Of a stretch of DNA of 64,000 nucleotides, positions 48,776 to 61,301 are shown in pieces. The notes under the pieces are model-generated. The model did not search any database, was not told where the DNA came from, and saw only the letters and a program-made list of their open reading frames with translations. Origin of the DNA: Rhodamnia argentea (taxonomy: Eukaryota; Streptophyta; Magnoliopsida; Myrtales; Myrtaceae); the NCBI RefSeq assembly GCF_020921035.1, contig NC_063155.1, positions 9,161,001 to 9,225,000 of the forward strand, in the 5' to 3' direction. A program made the position numbers and the translations under genes. How positions within the stretch are numbered: the first letter of the stretch is position 1; each line of letters begins with the position of its first letter.

Positions 48776-50928
48776 AGCGGCGGCGGCGTCGGGGAGCGCA
48801 CGCGCGCTAATTTAGGCGAATCACGAGCGGAATTAGCTGGAGTGTTGACCTTGTCGGCGGTGCCACGTCATTTTGCTTTAGAAAGATAGATTTTTTATTT
48901 TATTAAGAGACTATAGTCAGTTTAGCGGGCGCATAGATTAGATTTAGATCGCGTGAATGTGTATAGAGTTGGGTTGGAATCACCGGTGTTTGTCGGGGAA
49001 TTACATTTGTTTCTTGTTTGTGATGATGCAGAGGTTGTCGAGTTCATTTCAAAGATTGATCGAAGTTCATTTGAAAAATGAAGGCCAAACCAAAAGCCCT
49101 TTTCTCTTTTTTCCTTTTTCTCACGACTAGCAAAATTTGGGCGAGACAGAATTCATCTCATCTTCGGCCATGGCTCGGAGAGTGATGGGGAAGATGCGCT
49201 TGCAGTTGGCGAAGATTTGGCCAACTAGTAAGCTGGGTGTGTGTTTCGAGACTAGATTGCCATTATTCGAGATAAGTTTCAATCTAGAGACTCTTATGAG
49301 AAAAATGACCTCACTTCAATCTTAGGGTCTTTCGAAATTTTCCTAACAAGTATAAAGTGACTTTTGTGCACTAAAAATTTCATGTTGCGTGTCATAGCAA
49401 TGAGATGACCTTTGTTTGGATGTTGTACAAATACAAGCTATGAAAAAAAAACATGTATAGGTGCATTGAAAGTCCTAAAACTTATTACAAAAGTGCAATT
49501 GAATCATAAAATTTTCAAAAGATGCAATTCAGTCCTATAAACTTTTACAAAATGCAATTAACAAAAGGACTTGATTTCACAAATTTCATAAGCTTTTGGA
49601 TTTGATTGCACTTTTGAAAATTTTAGTACTTGATTGAACTTCCCAACAAGTTTTAGGACTTAATTGCACTTTTTGAAAATTTTAACACTCAATTGTACTT
49701 TCGTGACAAATTTTAAGACTTCCTATGCACTTATTAAGAAAAAAAAAGGAAAAAAAGGAAAGAGGGTTGCAAAACTGGGCTGTGAATTGGAAGTTGCCCT
49801 TTGATATAACTGAATGGCTGTCTGAAGTAAAGATGACGAGGAGGAAATAAAGACGCAGTTTTCAAGCTGCACTTACCCATGTCTTGACATCACAGGCAGG
49901 GCACGCAAATGCACACATCAAGAACTCTTCTGTGATTAATTTAATCAGTGATTAAGCATTTGCACTCTCCCACAAGAAATGATCCACGCCTGGCTTTGAT
50001 GGTGACTCCAACCATCGAAAAGCGACATCCTCGATCCTTATCTCCTAATTAAATATATAATCCCTCACTAATGACTTGCCCACAATGAGAAAACATGGAT
50101 TGCTTGCCCACTTTTATTACTGTGGGGTAGTCGGTGGCATGATGACTCCTCCGCTAGATGGGCCGGTTCCGAGGACCCGATGAGCACGGCGTGCGTCGAG
50201 AATGGGCCGAGCTCGTGGGCCGTGGATCGGGTTGAACTCGAGCAATCATGTGCAGACAATCCTAAAATGTCAAGTTCAATCCTTTTCTCAAACACGCCTC
50301 AGATGCATTGGTGCAGTGTTTCGCTCAGCCGGTTTATCAGTGAAACGTGTGACCGGAGTTGTGAATGTTTCGAGCGGCGTAAGCGGCGATCTAAATCACG
50401 ATCCCGCGATGTGCGAGGTTTAGAAAGTTGTTTTCCCCAGTAAAGAGCGAGCCTGATGACCAGACTAGCGTGACCGAAACACTGTAACAAAGGAGCTGGG
50501 AAGGTTCCAGCTCAAGATGCAGGACATGCCTGAAAAGAATAGAGCTAGATAAACGGAGTTAAAACCAGTTCCGGTTATTAGAACTGCTTTCGTAGCGTCG
50601 CGTTGCCCGATGCATCATATAATGCCCCGGCCATACTTTATGCTTAGCCCAGAAAAGCAGACAAAAGGGAAGTTCAAGCATCTTCATGGATTCTTGAATT
50701 TGTCGCGAAATTTGCGGGAATTACAGATAACAAGAAGATAGATATTGTAAAACTACCTGATTGCTACTGTGTGAACTAAAGAAGTCACCGAAAAATCTCT
50801 CATTCCAGCACCTAGGCAAATGGTTCCTAGAAAGGACATTTCGGATCAATTTCGAGATAGCTAGGAAGAAACATGAAACTGTTGGGGTCTGCAGTAATCT
50901 ATGTAAATTAGATCTGGAAACAAGAATC
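48776..50928. other. Intergenic
   Basis: The first part is probably a 3'UTR. A foldback element lies at 49461-49732. The rest, up to the ATL gene stop codon, shows no recognisable coding sequence; 50700-50928 is probably the ATL 3'UTR. Confidence 0.5.
49461..49732. mobile_element. Foldback element with ~40-bp subterminal units (copy 6)
   Basis: The left end GTGCATTGAAAGTCCTAAAA pairs with the complement of the right end, GTGCATAGGAAGTCTTAAAA. Units of AAAAGTGCAATTGAATCA and GATTGCACTTTTGAAAATTT run inward from both ends about every 40 bp. It is the cleanest copy of this subfamily in the window. Confidence 0.75.
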
Positions 50929-52044
50929 TCAAACTTCCTGGATTTTACCATCCTTCGGTGCTCCCGCCGGTTGACGGGTGACAACAACATGAGCATTTGG
51001 AAAACTCGGGCCTGTGCCGTTCTTAGACCAAAGCCAGATTTTGGAAACAGAGAAGCTTTCTCCTCTTGACCTCCCGCTAATCTTCTTCCCCTCCTCATCC
51101 CCGGGAGAGATCCGATATTGCCGCGCTCTCACATTTCCATTCTTCGAAACAACCCTCTTGTTGTGCGCGCAAGGAGTGGATAAAGCAACTTGCAGATCCA
51201 TATCGCCCTCCACATACTGATATGAACCCATTGAATAGCATCTTCTCGAGTCCAAACAGCAACTACTAGTCTCTTCTTTTATCTCTCCGCTATCTTCGTC
51301 CTCGTTTAAGCTCCTAAACTTACCAAGCCTCACAGAAAAGACCCTCTTTTGGCTGCCCATTTCTTCATCTATAGCTAGTTTTGGACCACAATGAACTGAA
51401 TTCTCCACATCAATGGGAAATGCACTGGGCAATCTCCAAGAATCATCTACGTTGAGTGCTCGCCGGCCAGCCAAGAGATCCGTGTTCACGAGAGACCCTC
51501 GACAAAGCGGGCATGTTGAATTGGAAAGAAGCCATGTGTCGATGCAACTTATATGAAAAGCATGGCTGCACGTGGGAAGCAACCTGAGCTTGTCATTGTG
51601 GGAGAATTCACACAAACAAACAGCACAATCAAATGGTTCCTTCAAACCGATGATCTCTTTGTAGTAGAAAACGGGCAAAGCATCTACCAGAGCTTGTTCA
51701 AGGCCGCAATCGTGCAAACGGAAGAGCTGCTGAAGCTGCCTCTGAAGGGCATGAGAGTCCGAGCTCTCAGTGGACCTATTGGAGTCATAGATGGATGTGG
51801 ATGGCCTCCTCATGAGGAATCTGATGAGCAGATGAAGCAGACCGGAAATGAAGACGACAGCAGCTAGAATTACTATGAACAGGAGTAGTGCGGGGCTAAT
51901 TCGAGAGGAAGATGCTCCCGGAGAAGTAGATTCTGTGCCATAGTTCATGACGTAAGGACTTGACGATGAAGTGAGAGGCGACTGAGGAAGAGCATACGTC
52001 AAGCTTCCATCTTGTTGCTTCCTCTCATACACAATCCTAGACAT
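50929..52044 (-). CDS. ATL46: RING-H2 E3 ubiquitin ligase, ATL46/ATL47 type
   Basis: Membrane-anchored E3 ligase that recruits an E2 through its RING. Single exon, 371 residues, as usual for ATL genes. One membrane helix lies near residues 50-75 (SPALLLFIVILAAVVF), a basic stop-transfer (RFLMRR) follows, then the GLD-like region LEQALVDALPVFYYKE. The RING-H2 ligands are C140, C143, C159, H161, H164, C167, C178 and C181, with the E2-contact Trp in DTWLLSNSTCPLC. The C-terminal segments KRVFSVRLGKFRS, RRCYSMGSYQYV and GESFSVSKIWLW are specific to the ATL46/47/13 group. The start at 52044 is the first ATG in the frame and gives the expected short N-terminus. Exact paralogue uncertain. Confidence 0.92.
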   Translation of the reverse strand: MSRIVYERKQQDGSLTYALPQSPLTSSSSPYVMNYGTESTSPGASSSRISPALLLFIVILAAVVFISGLLHLLIRFLMRRPSTSIYDSNRSTESSDSHALQRQLQQLFRLHDCGLEQALVDALPVFYYKEIIGLKEPFDCAVCLCEFSHNDKLRLLPTCSHAFHISCIDTWLLSNSTCPLCRGSLVNTDLLAGRRALNVDDSWRLPSAFPIDVENSVHCGPKLAIDEEMGSQKRVFSVRLGKFRSLNEDEDSGEIKEETSSCCLDSRRCYSMGSYQYVEGDMDLQVALSTPCAHNKRVVSKNGNVRARQYRISPGDEEGKKISGRSRGESFSVSKIWLWSKNGTGPSFPNAHVVVTRQPAGAPKDGKIQEV

Positions 52045-54690
52045 CTTTTAGCTCTCAAACTTGGAAGACTGACCACTCTATTCAGCACAGAAGCGAAAAA
52101 TCTCTCTCTGGACATATCTACCAATCGCAACATCATCGGCAGTGCATGCTACATAACGCGACATCATATCAAACCACAACTTGTTAAAAGCTAAGTGGTC
52201 TCGATATGGAGACCTTGTGGCAAAAAAGCGACTAACTTCACGAATTCATTTCGTTGTTTGGACGAGAAAGATGGGCATGGGAAGAGCAAGAGAGCTCAAA
52301 AACTCAAAAAACAAGAAGACAGAGTTGAAGAGTACCTGCCTTTCTTCCCAGGAGAAAGAAGCATGAATGGCATGGATTTTATTATGCCGCTCTCAAGGCC
52401 TCAAGAGAGGTCCACCGTCTTTGGTTAGTTGATGGCCGTGGGTCCTGCTTTGAATTTCTTTTGCTCCACAGGAGCCCCTGAAACAGGGGATTTTTTTTTT
52501 CTTTGTTTGTTATAGAAATGGAAAGTTCATCACAACAACCCAAAAAAAAAAAAAAATGAAAATGAAAAGCTAGAAAAGGGCAGTGAATGGTGTGATGGCT
52601 TGAAGAAGAAAACTTTATAAAAAGACTCAGCAGTTATGCAGAACCAGCCCCAAATCTCAGATTTCCAATCATAGGCAAAGGCATGAGCACTTTTTTCTTT
52701 TCATCAGGTTCAACAGTCTTGATGAACAACTCTTCTGGGTCGCCCTTAGATAGTCCAACGCTTTTTCGAATTTGCGCTTCTAACACCAGCTATATTCAAC
52801 GGACAATGGCCTAACATTTGACGGATTTACTCGTGCGACACGCCGAATTACGCCCGGTCTACACGAAAACTATCACATTGGAAAGGTCGTGCTGACACTA
52901 GAAAAGGGTCAAAGTGGATGCTTTCGACCTCATTCCCTGTCTCCTCCATATCATTGGGCTCACAGACATTTTATCAAAAAGTTGGAGGATGAGGCAGACC
53001 AAGGGAGGATTTGAACCATGATTAAAGGTCCACCATGACGCTACAACTTGATTGTCTACAGTTGCGTTCGTGACTTTCTCTATTCATCAAGAATCTATCA
53101 AAAGCAACACCAAATGATGGATTTTTGCTGTGTCATTGCATTTTTGCCTAATCTTCACGGCAAGGGCTGCATCAACCTAGGCCTGTAGCTTCCTGCGACC
53201 CACCAATGCAAAAAAACATATTATGCATCCAATTTTTCCCACCCTTCTTCGGGCTGTGCAAGATCTGTGAGGCAAAGACAAAAATTTGAAAAGGGTCAAT
53301 ACATCACTCGCTAAAAGGCACATTTTGACCCCCTGGATCACGGGTCTAACAGGGGAGCAAGCATTGCCCTGCATCCGATTCATGTGAGTCCGGGTGCAGG
53401 TCCTAACATGGCCATGGCACTGGCATCCATCCAATTTCGATTGAGAAAGCTCGGGGGTCTGGGAAAGATCAGGTGAAGTCCCTTTCTTGAATCAGGAATC
53501 CAAAACATGGCAGATGGAAATGATGACAGAGAGAAAATCAACCTTTCATAGACCCAGATCAAAATTTTTTCTTTTTAAGTATTATAAACGACGGTGGGAC
53601 CAAATGAGCCTTTTTCCCTCCATCAGGCATGGAATGGTATCTGATCTGATTGATGATGATTGTCCCAACGAGAGCAGGTGATCATGGCTAAAACCCTCCA
53701 CGCTTTCTGCTATTGACAATTCTAGAGGGGTTAGTTGATGATGCCCCAGACAAGAAGTCACCCCCAAGATGACATTTTTTTTTGGCTAGCTTCTTGAATC
53801 TTTGACTTTGACAAACATGCCCAGTTGAGGTTGGAGGGTGACCAAATGGGGCTGTCCACTGAGCTATTGCCATCTCAACTCGCAGATCAACCACTACCGT
53901 TTGATGTGAAGACTTTTGTCTTGGAAAAATTAATCACCGCAACACACTCCATCAATCATGACAGCACGGGATGAACTTGCTTTAACTAACTCAAGTTTGG
54001 TCAAGTTTTGTTGGGCAACAGGTGATCAAATGGATAGGCTGGGCTGGGGTTGAGTTAAGACTAGCAGGGCTTAGGCTCGATCCAGAGCCTAAATTATGGT
54101 GCTCAACTAGGTGAAGCACGTCACGGAAGCCGAAGAAGATCGTTATTGACGGGCCCGTAAAAGGAGCCCTTGCCTAGTTCCTCTCTTACACAGTCAAATA
54201 TGACAAGGGATCTAGCTCGGGTGACGGGTCCAGTTCGATGCCCTGGGTTCTTTGGCGGCCCCTCTTCTCACTAGGAAATTCAAGTTCACTCTTTCTTACC
54301 CCCCATAAAGACATAATGAAACTAAGGATTAAGGCAGATCAATTGATCAGGGATGGGCCTGATTCATGGGCAGACTCAAATGAGTCGGATGAGGGCAAGC
54401 TTGCATTTTGTTACTACTTACCATGGGAGCCAAGTAGCAGTAAAACTGTGCAGAATGCAGTGAAAATGTCATGCATAATGCTGATTATCCCTCTAGGATT
54501 ACAAGAAGAATGTAGCTCAAACAACATTGCAATCATCCCAATCATAACTTTAAACTCAAATGAGTGAATACTCCGCAATACCAAATTAAATATTTCCTAT
54601 GGTTGAGGAACAACCAGCGACAGAAGCAGAAACAGTAAGGAACTGAGAATTCACAATCAGTGTTCTTTTTCCTCATTAGTCATGATGTGC
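52045..54690. other. Intergenic
   Basis: The 52045-52430 part should hold the ATL promoter and leader. No gene recognised in the remainder. 53005-53060 (minus) contains GGTTCAAATCC, a tRNA B-box-like word, but no full tRNA can be folded around it. 54570-54690 is probably the 3'UTR of the receptor-like gene. Confidence 0.5.
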
Positions 54691-56719
54691 TCACAACTTA
54701 AATGATCTTGACTCAGAGGCGATCGATCTCTCGTCCTCCTCCTTGATCGCATTTATCATAGCTAGAACCTCCTTTGCGCTCGGCCTTTTGGTTGGAGAGG
54801 ACGTGGCGCACTTTAGCGCCACTTGCAACAAGTTCACCATCCTTTCCTCGTTGACGCCTTCCGCGATCAGGGCGTGGTCAAACACCTCCTGCGGTCCATT
54901 CCTCCCGAACCACCGAGTGCACCCATGTTGCCAAGTCGAACCCGCCATCCTGGACCATTTTTCCTGTCAGTAGCTCCAGAAGAATCACACCGAGGCTGTA
55001 TATGTCACCCTCGAAGAGCACATGATCACTTTCACCGTCCTGGGCAGGTGCGATCTTTGCAAAACTTACGCTGCGGGAAAGTTCCGGCTGTTCGTCGTTC
55101 TCAGCGGCCATTATTCCATACTCGCTGATGCACGGATCCATGTTCTTGTTGAACAAAATGTCTGTGGATTTGAGGTTGCCATGAGCAATCCCATCTTCAT
55201 GAAGTTCCTTGTGCATGAATGCCAAGGCCTCGGCTATTCTGGATGCTATGTTCAGCCTGCTTCCCCAGTCGAAGTTATGATCATCTTTAGACCCTGAAAT
55301 CAATAGTACCTCTGTAAAAATCTGACAAACATAGATGATCAAGCAATTGATCTTCTACTTCTAGATCCTATTAGCAGGAGTTAATGCTCGAGAACGAAGC
55401 GATTTGACTTACCATGGAGGAGTTTGAAGAGGCTGCCATTGGATTGATGCTCATATACCAAGAGCTTCTCTTGCTTTGAGCAATAAAATGCCACTGCCGG
55501 TAGTACATTCGGATGCTTCGCCTGGTCTATCTTCAGCATCCTCCTCTTGAACTCTGTGCTCGAGATCGCCCTCTCTTTGATCCTCTTCACAGCTAATGTG
55601 GCGCCATTGTCGATCATGACCTTGTAGAGCGTCCCGTGCCTTCCCCTCCCGAGCAGCTCGGCTGGAGCTTGGAGCAAGTCCTCAAACTTCAAAGAACTTT
55701 GCCAAGGAACTATTGAGAATCACGAGGGCTGCGGGATCTACTCCGCTATCCATAGATGTCATCGAGTACTCTGACCTATATTCACCGGTTTTAAATTCAT
55801 CGCCGGAAATGGTATTCATCCTGATGCTACTATAGTCCATGTCTGATTCTGCCTTCCCTGCATCATCAGCCTTCTCATCTTTTGACTTGCATTTACTTAC
55901 TATTTTGTGAAGGATGAAGAGTCCTACCACCGAGCTGAGGCACGTGTAGCCAGTATATATGAGGTAGCGATCTGTTGACCACTTCTTCGATGTGGCCTTC
56001 GATCTCAGGGGTGGGGGACACGGATTCGGTAACGGTTGCCCGCATAAACTGGGATTCCCCGAAAAGCTGTCTGCACTAAAACGGCCCCTTACGTCGGGAA
56101 TTAGGCCGCTGAATTCATTGTTAGAGACATTAAATACCTCCAACTTGGCGAACTCAAACTCTGGAAGTTTCCCCTGGAGATGGTTGTTTTGAGCTAGGAA
56201 CGACAGCAAGCCCGGAATTTTTTGCAGACTTGGCAGTTCTCCAGTGAAGTTATTGTTCGATATGTCGACCCTCTTCAAGCTACTCAAGCGAGGAATGCTT
56301 TTAGGGAGTTGTCCAGCGAACTGATTTCCACTTACGTATAAGTGGGTCAGATGCTTGCAGTTGGCAATCTCTTCAGATATTTCGCCACTTATGATGTTGT
56401 TGCTCAGGCTTAGGACTTGAAGAGATCTTGCACCGCAGAGAGAACCAGCATCGAATGTCCCGATGAGATTGAGCTCGTCAAGGATGACTTTTACTACAGT
56501 TTGTGTGTGCGAATCGCAAGTAACGCCCATCCATCCGTCAGCGCAGGGGTCTGAATTCATGTTCCAGCCCCAGCTCTTGTTTCTGTTTGCGTTATCTGCA
56601 GGTGAGAGCTGTTCCATGAATCGAACTAACGATCGCCTGGCATCATCTGCTTCTGAAGCTGCTGATGCAAACAGAAGAGAGATTGGAATGAGGAGTACCC
56701 AGATGGGCGCTTGCTCCAT
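54691..56719 (-). pseudogene. LRR-III receptor-like pseudokinase gene with two frameshifts
   Basis: Two exons (55413-56719 and 54691-55293). The first encodes a signal peptide (about 1-22), an LRR cap (DPCADGWMGVTC), about five LRRs (90-215), LCGQPLPNPCPP, and a membrane helix (252-271). At 55690-55697 one extra T (gene strand, TTCTTTG) shifts the frame, stopping the protein at 345 residues. The kinase region then continues one frame over, from KFEDLLQAPAELLGRGRHG. In exon 2 a second extra base near 54889-54895 shifts it again, between REEWT and QEVFDH. Removing one base at each place would restore family alignment length. The kinase is atypical even apart from this: HGNLKS replaces HRDLK and SEYG replaces DFG, so relatives are inactive kinases. 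The breaks may be real or sequencing errors. Intact versions would be cell-surface signalling partners. Confidence 0.85.
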
Positions 56720-58992
56720 TTTCGGTAAAGAACTGAAGCTAGCAGAAGTGGCTCGGAGTTTGATAAATGCAGTTGCCTAATCTTTATACTCAAGCGGGTT
56801 CAGCTTTTCGGCATTGTGGAACTAGGAGGAGGTGACGAGGTTGATGATGCTTGAAATTTGGGGGAGCATACACAGACAGATTCTGAAAATTAAAGGTAAT
56901 TTTTTAACTGAGAGCCGGCGCCTGAAATGGTCTATTCTATCCTACTCAGATGTCCTGAACAGGCACAAACACAGCTGATTGATAGCACGAGCAAGCATCA
57001 TTTTATCACAGCATTAGCTGATCAAGAACTTCATGTCTATATTTTAAGGAGATTCCAGGCTTATGCCGAGTTCTCGGATTTTTCTGCATGGCAATGCTAA
57101 TGCATTCATTCCGTTGATGAGGTAACAGAATACGACAAGCCGGAACAATTAAAGAGCACCTGCATTTTCCATAAGCAAATCAAATAACAGAAGTGGATTT
57201 CCTTCGGACGAAAGCTTGAAGTCGCAGAGCGAGACATACCGATTCAGCTAGAAGCAGTAATGTTAAAGTAATGTTGTCAGAGGAAAACAAGAACTAAGTG
57301 ACAATATCTAAGTGACAAGAATCATTCCAGTTTGTGATTCTTCTGGTCATACCAACATCCTGACCAATTCCAACTGCCCGATCGTACTTCAGTAGGCTAC
57401 AAACGATTACGGCTGTGGTCCGCACACTCGCCCTCGATCGTCCTTAATCTTGACCGTGTCTTAGTGTGAGACAGCACACTCAAACATGGGGAAGGAGACA
57501 AAGTGGCGATGTCCATTTTTACACTGATTAACACAAAAATCATACACACCGGACAGGTACAAGCAGAGTACATCCAGATATTAAGACATCAAACCCAGGC
57601 GGGATAACGTACTATCAGCCGGCCTTAGGAGGTAACACTTCCGGTCGATTAATTTAAGGAAGCAATTGTGGGCTTCTGGTCACATCCTCCACAAAATCCG
57701 AACATCAGTCTTTCTGCTAAAGTAAGAATGCATCTGACAGTCTGGCGTCACGTTGATCCAAGGGATACCATCAATAGAACGATGCATTTTCGTATTAGAT
57801 CGAGCCTGTTCTGCTTTCCCAACCTGCATCTCCTGGAATGAAAAGTTCTCCTTCCTCAACGTGATCTACAGGATATCAGAACAAAGAATTTCCCTTTCAT
57901 CTTAAACTGAGTGCAACCTAACAATATCGACCTCGCAATCATCTTCAATCACGTCCTCGTTCTAACATCGTCACAGGACTCCACTTGAACTTGGCCTGTG
58001 TCCTATACACAGAGAGCTTGATCGGAATCTATCAAATCCTTAGAAAGGCACAAGTTCCAACCGGTCCAAGCATCTCCAAAACAGAGAGATTAGCACTGCA
58101 TGCTAAAGTGCAGTAAACTGATTAAAGGAGAAAGATTGCTAAAAGCAAGCATACTTTCGCATCGTCATCATCTCCTTTCTGTAATGTGAACCATTGATAA
58201 GCTTCCATGCGCATTTTGCATTTTCAAAGTAGCATGTGAGTGAAAATCCTATAACTTCGGTTGAGCAGATTGATATCACTTTAACTGAATTAAAAATTCG
58301 CGACGTTCATAGTAAATGAATATTCACCGTCGTATTCCGGTTAATGTCTTCCCAAAATTAGCCGTTTTCCGTGTAAAAGGAACAGTTTTTGAATCATTAG
58401 GTGATTTCAATCTTTGTTAATCACCTCTGCCTTCTTAGTACATGTATGGAAACAGTGTGCATATCTCAATCCATGATTACTGAATGGTTGACCTTTTCCT
58501 GACCCAATAATAAAGGGGTACCCTTTTTGAGTTGCTCTCACCAGATGTGGATGTGTGTGTAGAGAGAGATGAAGAGAGCCTGATCACCACCGTGGCCATG
58601 GACGTGGGCCCGTTAGCTGCCGGAGCTTCGAAGCCGGCTTCTATGTCGTCCCACGGCAAAAAATGGGCCTCTTCCAATCCGATGCCGCTCTTTCGAGTCT
58701 TGACCAACAAGCAAAACACCTCGAGTTGCTCAACTTTTAACAAGTTCTTTGCCAAGTTTGTGTGGTCGATGGAATAGGACGAGCTTTATCGGAGTCGGAG
58801 TGTATTTAAGTCCTAAAATTTTAATTTTTTGGACTATGATTCGCATTTATCTCAGATATTTTTCTATTTGAAGAACTTAATGTTCTTGTCATCTCTCTCC
58901 ACTTTGCCGACCAATGGGAGCTCAAGAAGACCAATCCTTCTAGTAGCTTTAGTCAGCTCACAGCACCGACGGTGACACTCGGAGAGCCAGAG
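56720..58992. other. Intergenic between divergent genes
   Basis: Shared upstream DNA of the receptor-like gene (-) and the WAT1-type gene (+). No coding sequence recognised, including in the open stretches near 58477-58777. The last 100 bases are the WAT1 leader. Confidence 0.5.
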
Positions 58993-61301
58993 ATGGAAGC
59001 GAAGCCGTGGCTGCTGCGATGGCTTCCGTTGGCGGCGATGGTGGCGATCGAGTGCCTCGACGTGGGCCTGACGACGCTGAGCAAAGCCGCCATGTCCAGA
59101 GGGATGAGCCGCTTCGTCTTCCTCTTCTACGCCAACGCCCTCGCCTCCCTCCTCCTCTTCCCTCTCTCCTTCCTCCGCAGGTACCTCCTTCTGCTCCATT
59201 CCGTCGCAGTTTGTTGCTCATTCCATTCGCGTGCGGGCCACGGGAGTCCGCCAGTGCAGTGATCGGCGGTACTTGTTCTGTGCGAGCTTGTGCAGGGAGA
59301 AGAGGCCTCCCCTTACCTTCTCGGTGCTCTGCAAGTTCTTCTTCCTTGCTCTCGTTGGGTAAGTGATGAGACTTGAGACCTTTGATCGAGTGAGTCAAGT
59401 GTTAGGGTTGCTCTATCTCTGATTCTCTCTGCCTCTTTCTGTTTTGCAGGATAACGGCGATGCAGAACTGTGTGTTCGCTGGAGTTAGCTACAGTTCGCC
59501 CACGCTTGCTTCCGCTATGGGAAATTTAGTACCTGCTTTCACCTTTTTGCTAGCGGTTAGCTTCAGGTTCGCCTTCATTTTCCTGCATTTAGCATCATTT
59601 AATCATTCTCGTGCACAAGTGATCCAATAGGCCTGAGAGTAACTTTAGCAATTCGATAAGAACTCTGGCTCAATTAGAAAATCAATGTTTGAGTTGGAAT
59701 TCAGTATAAAATAGCGATCTTTGCTAGTCAAATTGGTGAAATCTTCTTTTGTCCCTCTTGTAGGATTGAAATATTGAACTTCAGGAGCTCAAGAAGCCAA
59801 ATTAAGATTCTTGGCACCGTGGTGTCCATTTCTGGAGCATTAATTGTGACACTGTATAAAGGTCCTGTAATTGGCGGCGGCATATCTGCTATTCCTTACC
59901 CTGATGAGAGCTTACCTCCATCACAACCCAGCAAAGCTTTGTCGGCCGACGTCACTAATTGGGTTATTGGTGCCATGTTCCTGGCAGCCGCTAGTTTATC
60001 TTTGGCAACATGGAATACGGCTCAGGTAGTGTGCAAACTTTCTTTGCTATTTCTCAGGGAAATGGGGCTGACTGAGTTTTTTGCTGTTCATTTAAAGGCA
60101 GCAGTTCTGAAATCGTATCCATCGGAGGTGACCTTGGTCACCTTCTGCTGCTTCTTTGGGACTCTTCAATGTGCAGTAGTTGCTCTAATTGCAGAAAGAG
60201 ATCCAAAAGCTTGGATTCTAAGGCCCAGTATTGAGCTCATTGCAGTCATCTACACAGTGAGCATTAATATAACTTTCAAGTTTGACAAATCTTGTTTACC
60301 AGCTTGCAGAAGAAACTTACATGTTTTCGTTTTTGCCCTTTCTTCGAAGGCTATAGTTGGGAATGTGGTGACCTTTTGCGTTTGCTCCTGGTGCATACAC
60401 AACAAAGGTCCTATTTTTGTGGCAATGTTTAAACCCCTAAGCATTGGTATAGCTGCCATTATGGGTGCCATCTTCCTTGGTGATACCCTCCATGTCGGAA
60501 TGTCATGTAGTTGGTCAGCATTTCAATAGATGAAGTGAATATGAGATCAATTAATATTTTTGAGGCAAGGAACATGTTTGGTTGTTACACAAAGGCTATA
60601 TTTGGAAAGGAAGTAGCACGTCTTGAATCTCATGTGCTTTCCTCTATTATTTTCTGCAACTGCCGATAGTTTACATCCTGTAGCATCAGAAGACAGTCAC
60701 CAAACTTAAGTGACGGTCAGTTTCAAGATCCTCTATCAAGTAGATTTGGGTAAGTGATTAAGCATTCGCATCTGTTCAAGTACATTGTTAAGCCATTAAC
60801 ACAGTTTCTGAGAAAGAATATGGTAGAAATATATGGCATTGATCAGCAACTGGTTAAATAGACGTCATGAAGATGCAGGAAGTAGTTCAACTCTTATTCA
60901 AAACCCATTCGCATGCTGAGGAGCTCAAATGAGGCCTCTTGGAGATTGGCTATGGACAACTAAGGGAAAAAAATCCGTTATTTCAAGATTTATTTTTCTG
61001 ATATGTTGTTTGTGATGATAGAAGATCCATTTTCCCCGGACAATGAGCTTCCTCGAAATTCTCAGCGACATAATCCCTGCTCATCAAAATTTCCACACTG
61101 CTTAGAATATTTGAAGTACTCATAGTTTTTTATGCTTTTATGTGCAGTATCGTAGGAGCTATTGTCATTGTGGCTGGCTTTTATGGGGTTATATGGGCGA
61201 TGTCTCAAGAAGAAGAGGATGGTAGAAATTGCGCAAGTGGTGAGCTGCAATCACCTTCCCAGAAAACCCCGTTACTCGACAGCCATGTTTATATAAATTA
61301 A
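58993..61301 (+). CDS. WAT1-related protein (nodulin MtN21/EamA transporter)
   Basis: Multipass membrane transporter of the plant drug/metabolite type; Arabidopsis WAT1 itself is a tonoplast auxin transporter, and the substrate here is unknown. Seven exons: 58993-59180, 59296-59358, 59450-59566, 59764-60025, 60098-60256, 60350-60501 and 61148-61301, giving 364 residues, normal length. The first EamA repeat holds [58 protein letters not shown] and [19 protein letters not shown]. The second holds [59 protein letters not shown] and [18 protein letters not shown]. It ends in a short hydrophilic tail, [12 protein letters not shown]. The last intron (646 nt) is much longer than the others. The subgroup is not settled. 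Confidence 0.92.

Noticed and set aside
51553-51867. 104-codon plus-strand ORF
   Set aside because: Antisense shadow of the RING-H2 coding sequence.
53005-53060. tRNA or SINE suggested by GGTTCAAATCC on the minus strand
   Set aside because: No A box at the right distance and no acceptor or anticodon stems could be paired; a tRNA-derived SINE scrap is possible but not supportable.
58477-58777. Overlapping open frames on both strands
   Set aside because: The minus frame has no ATG start and neither translation resembles a known protein; too short to support a gene.
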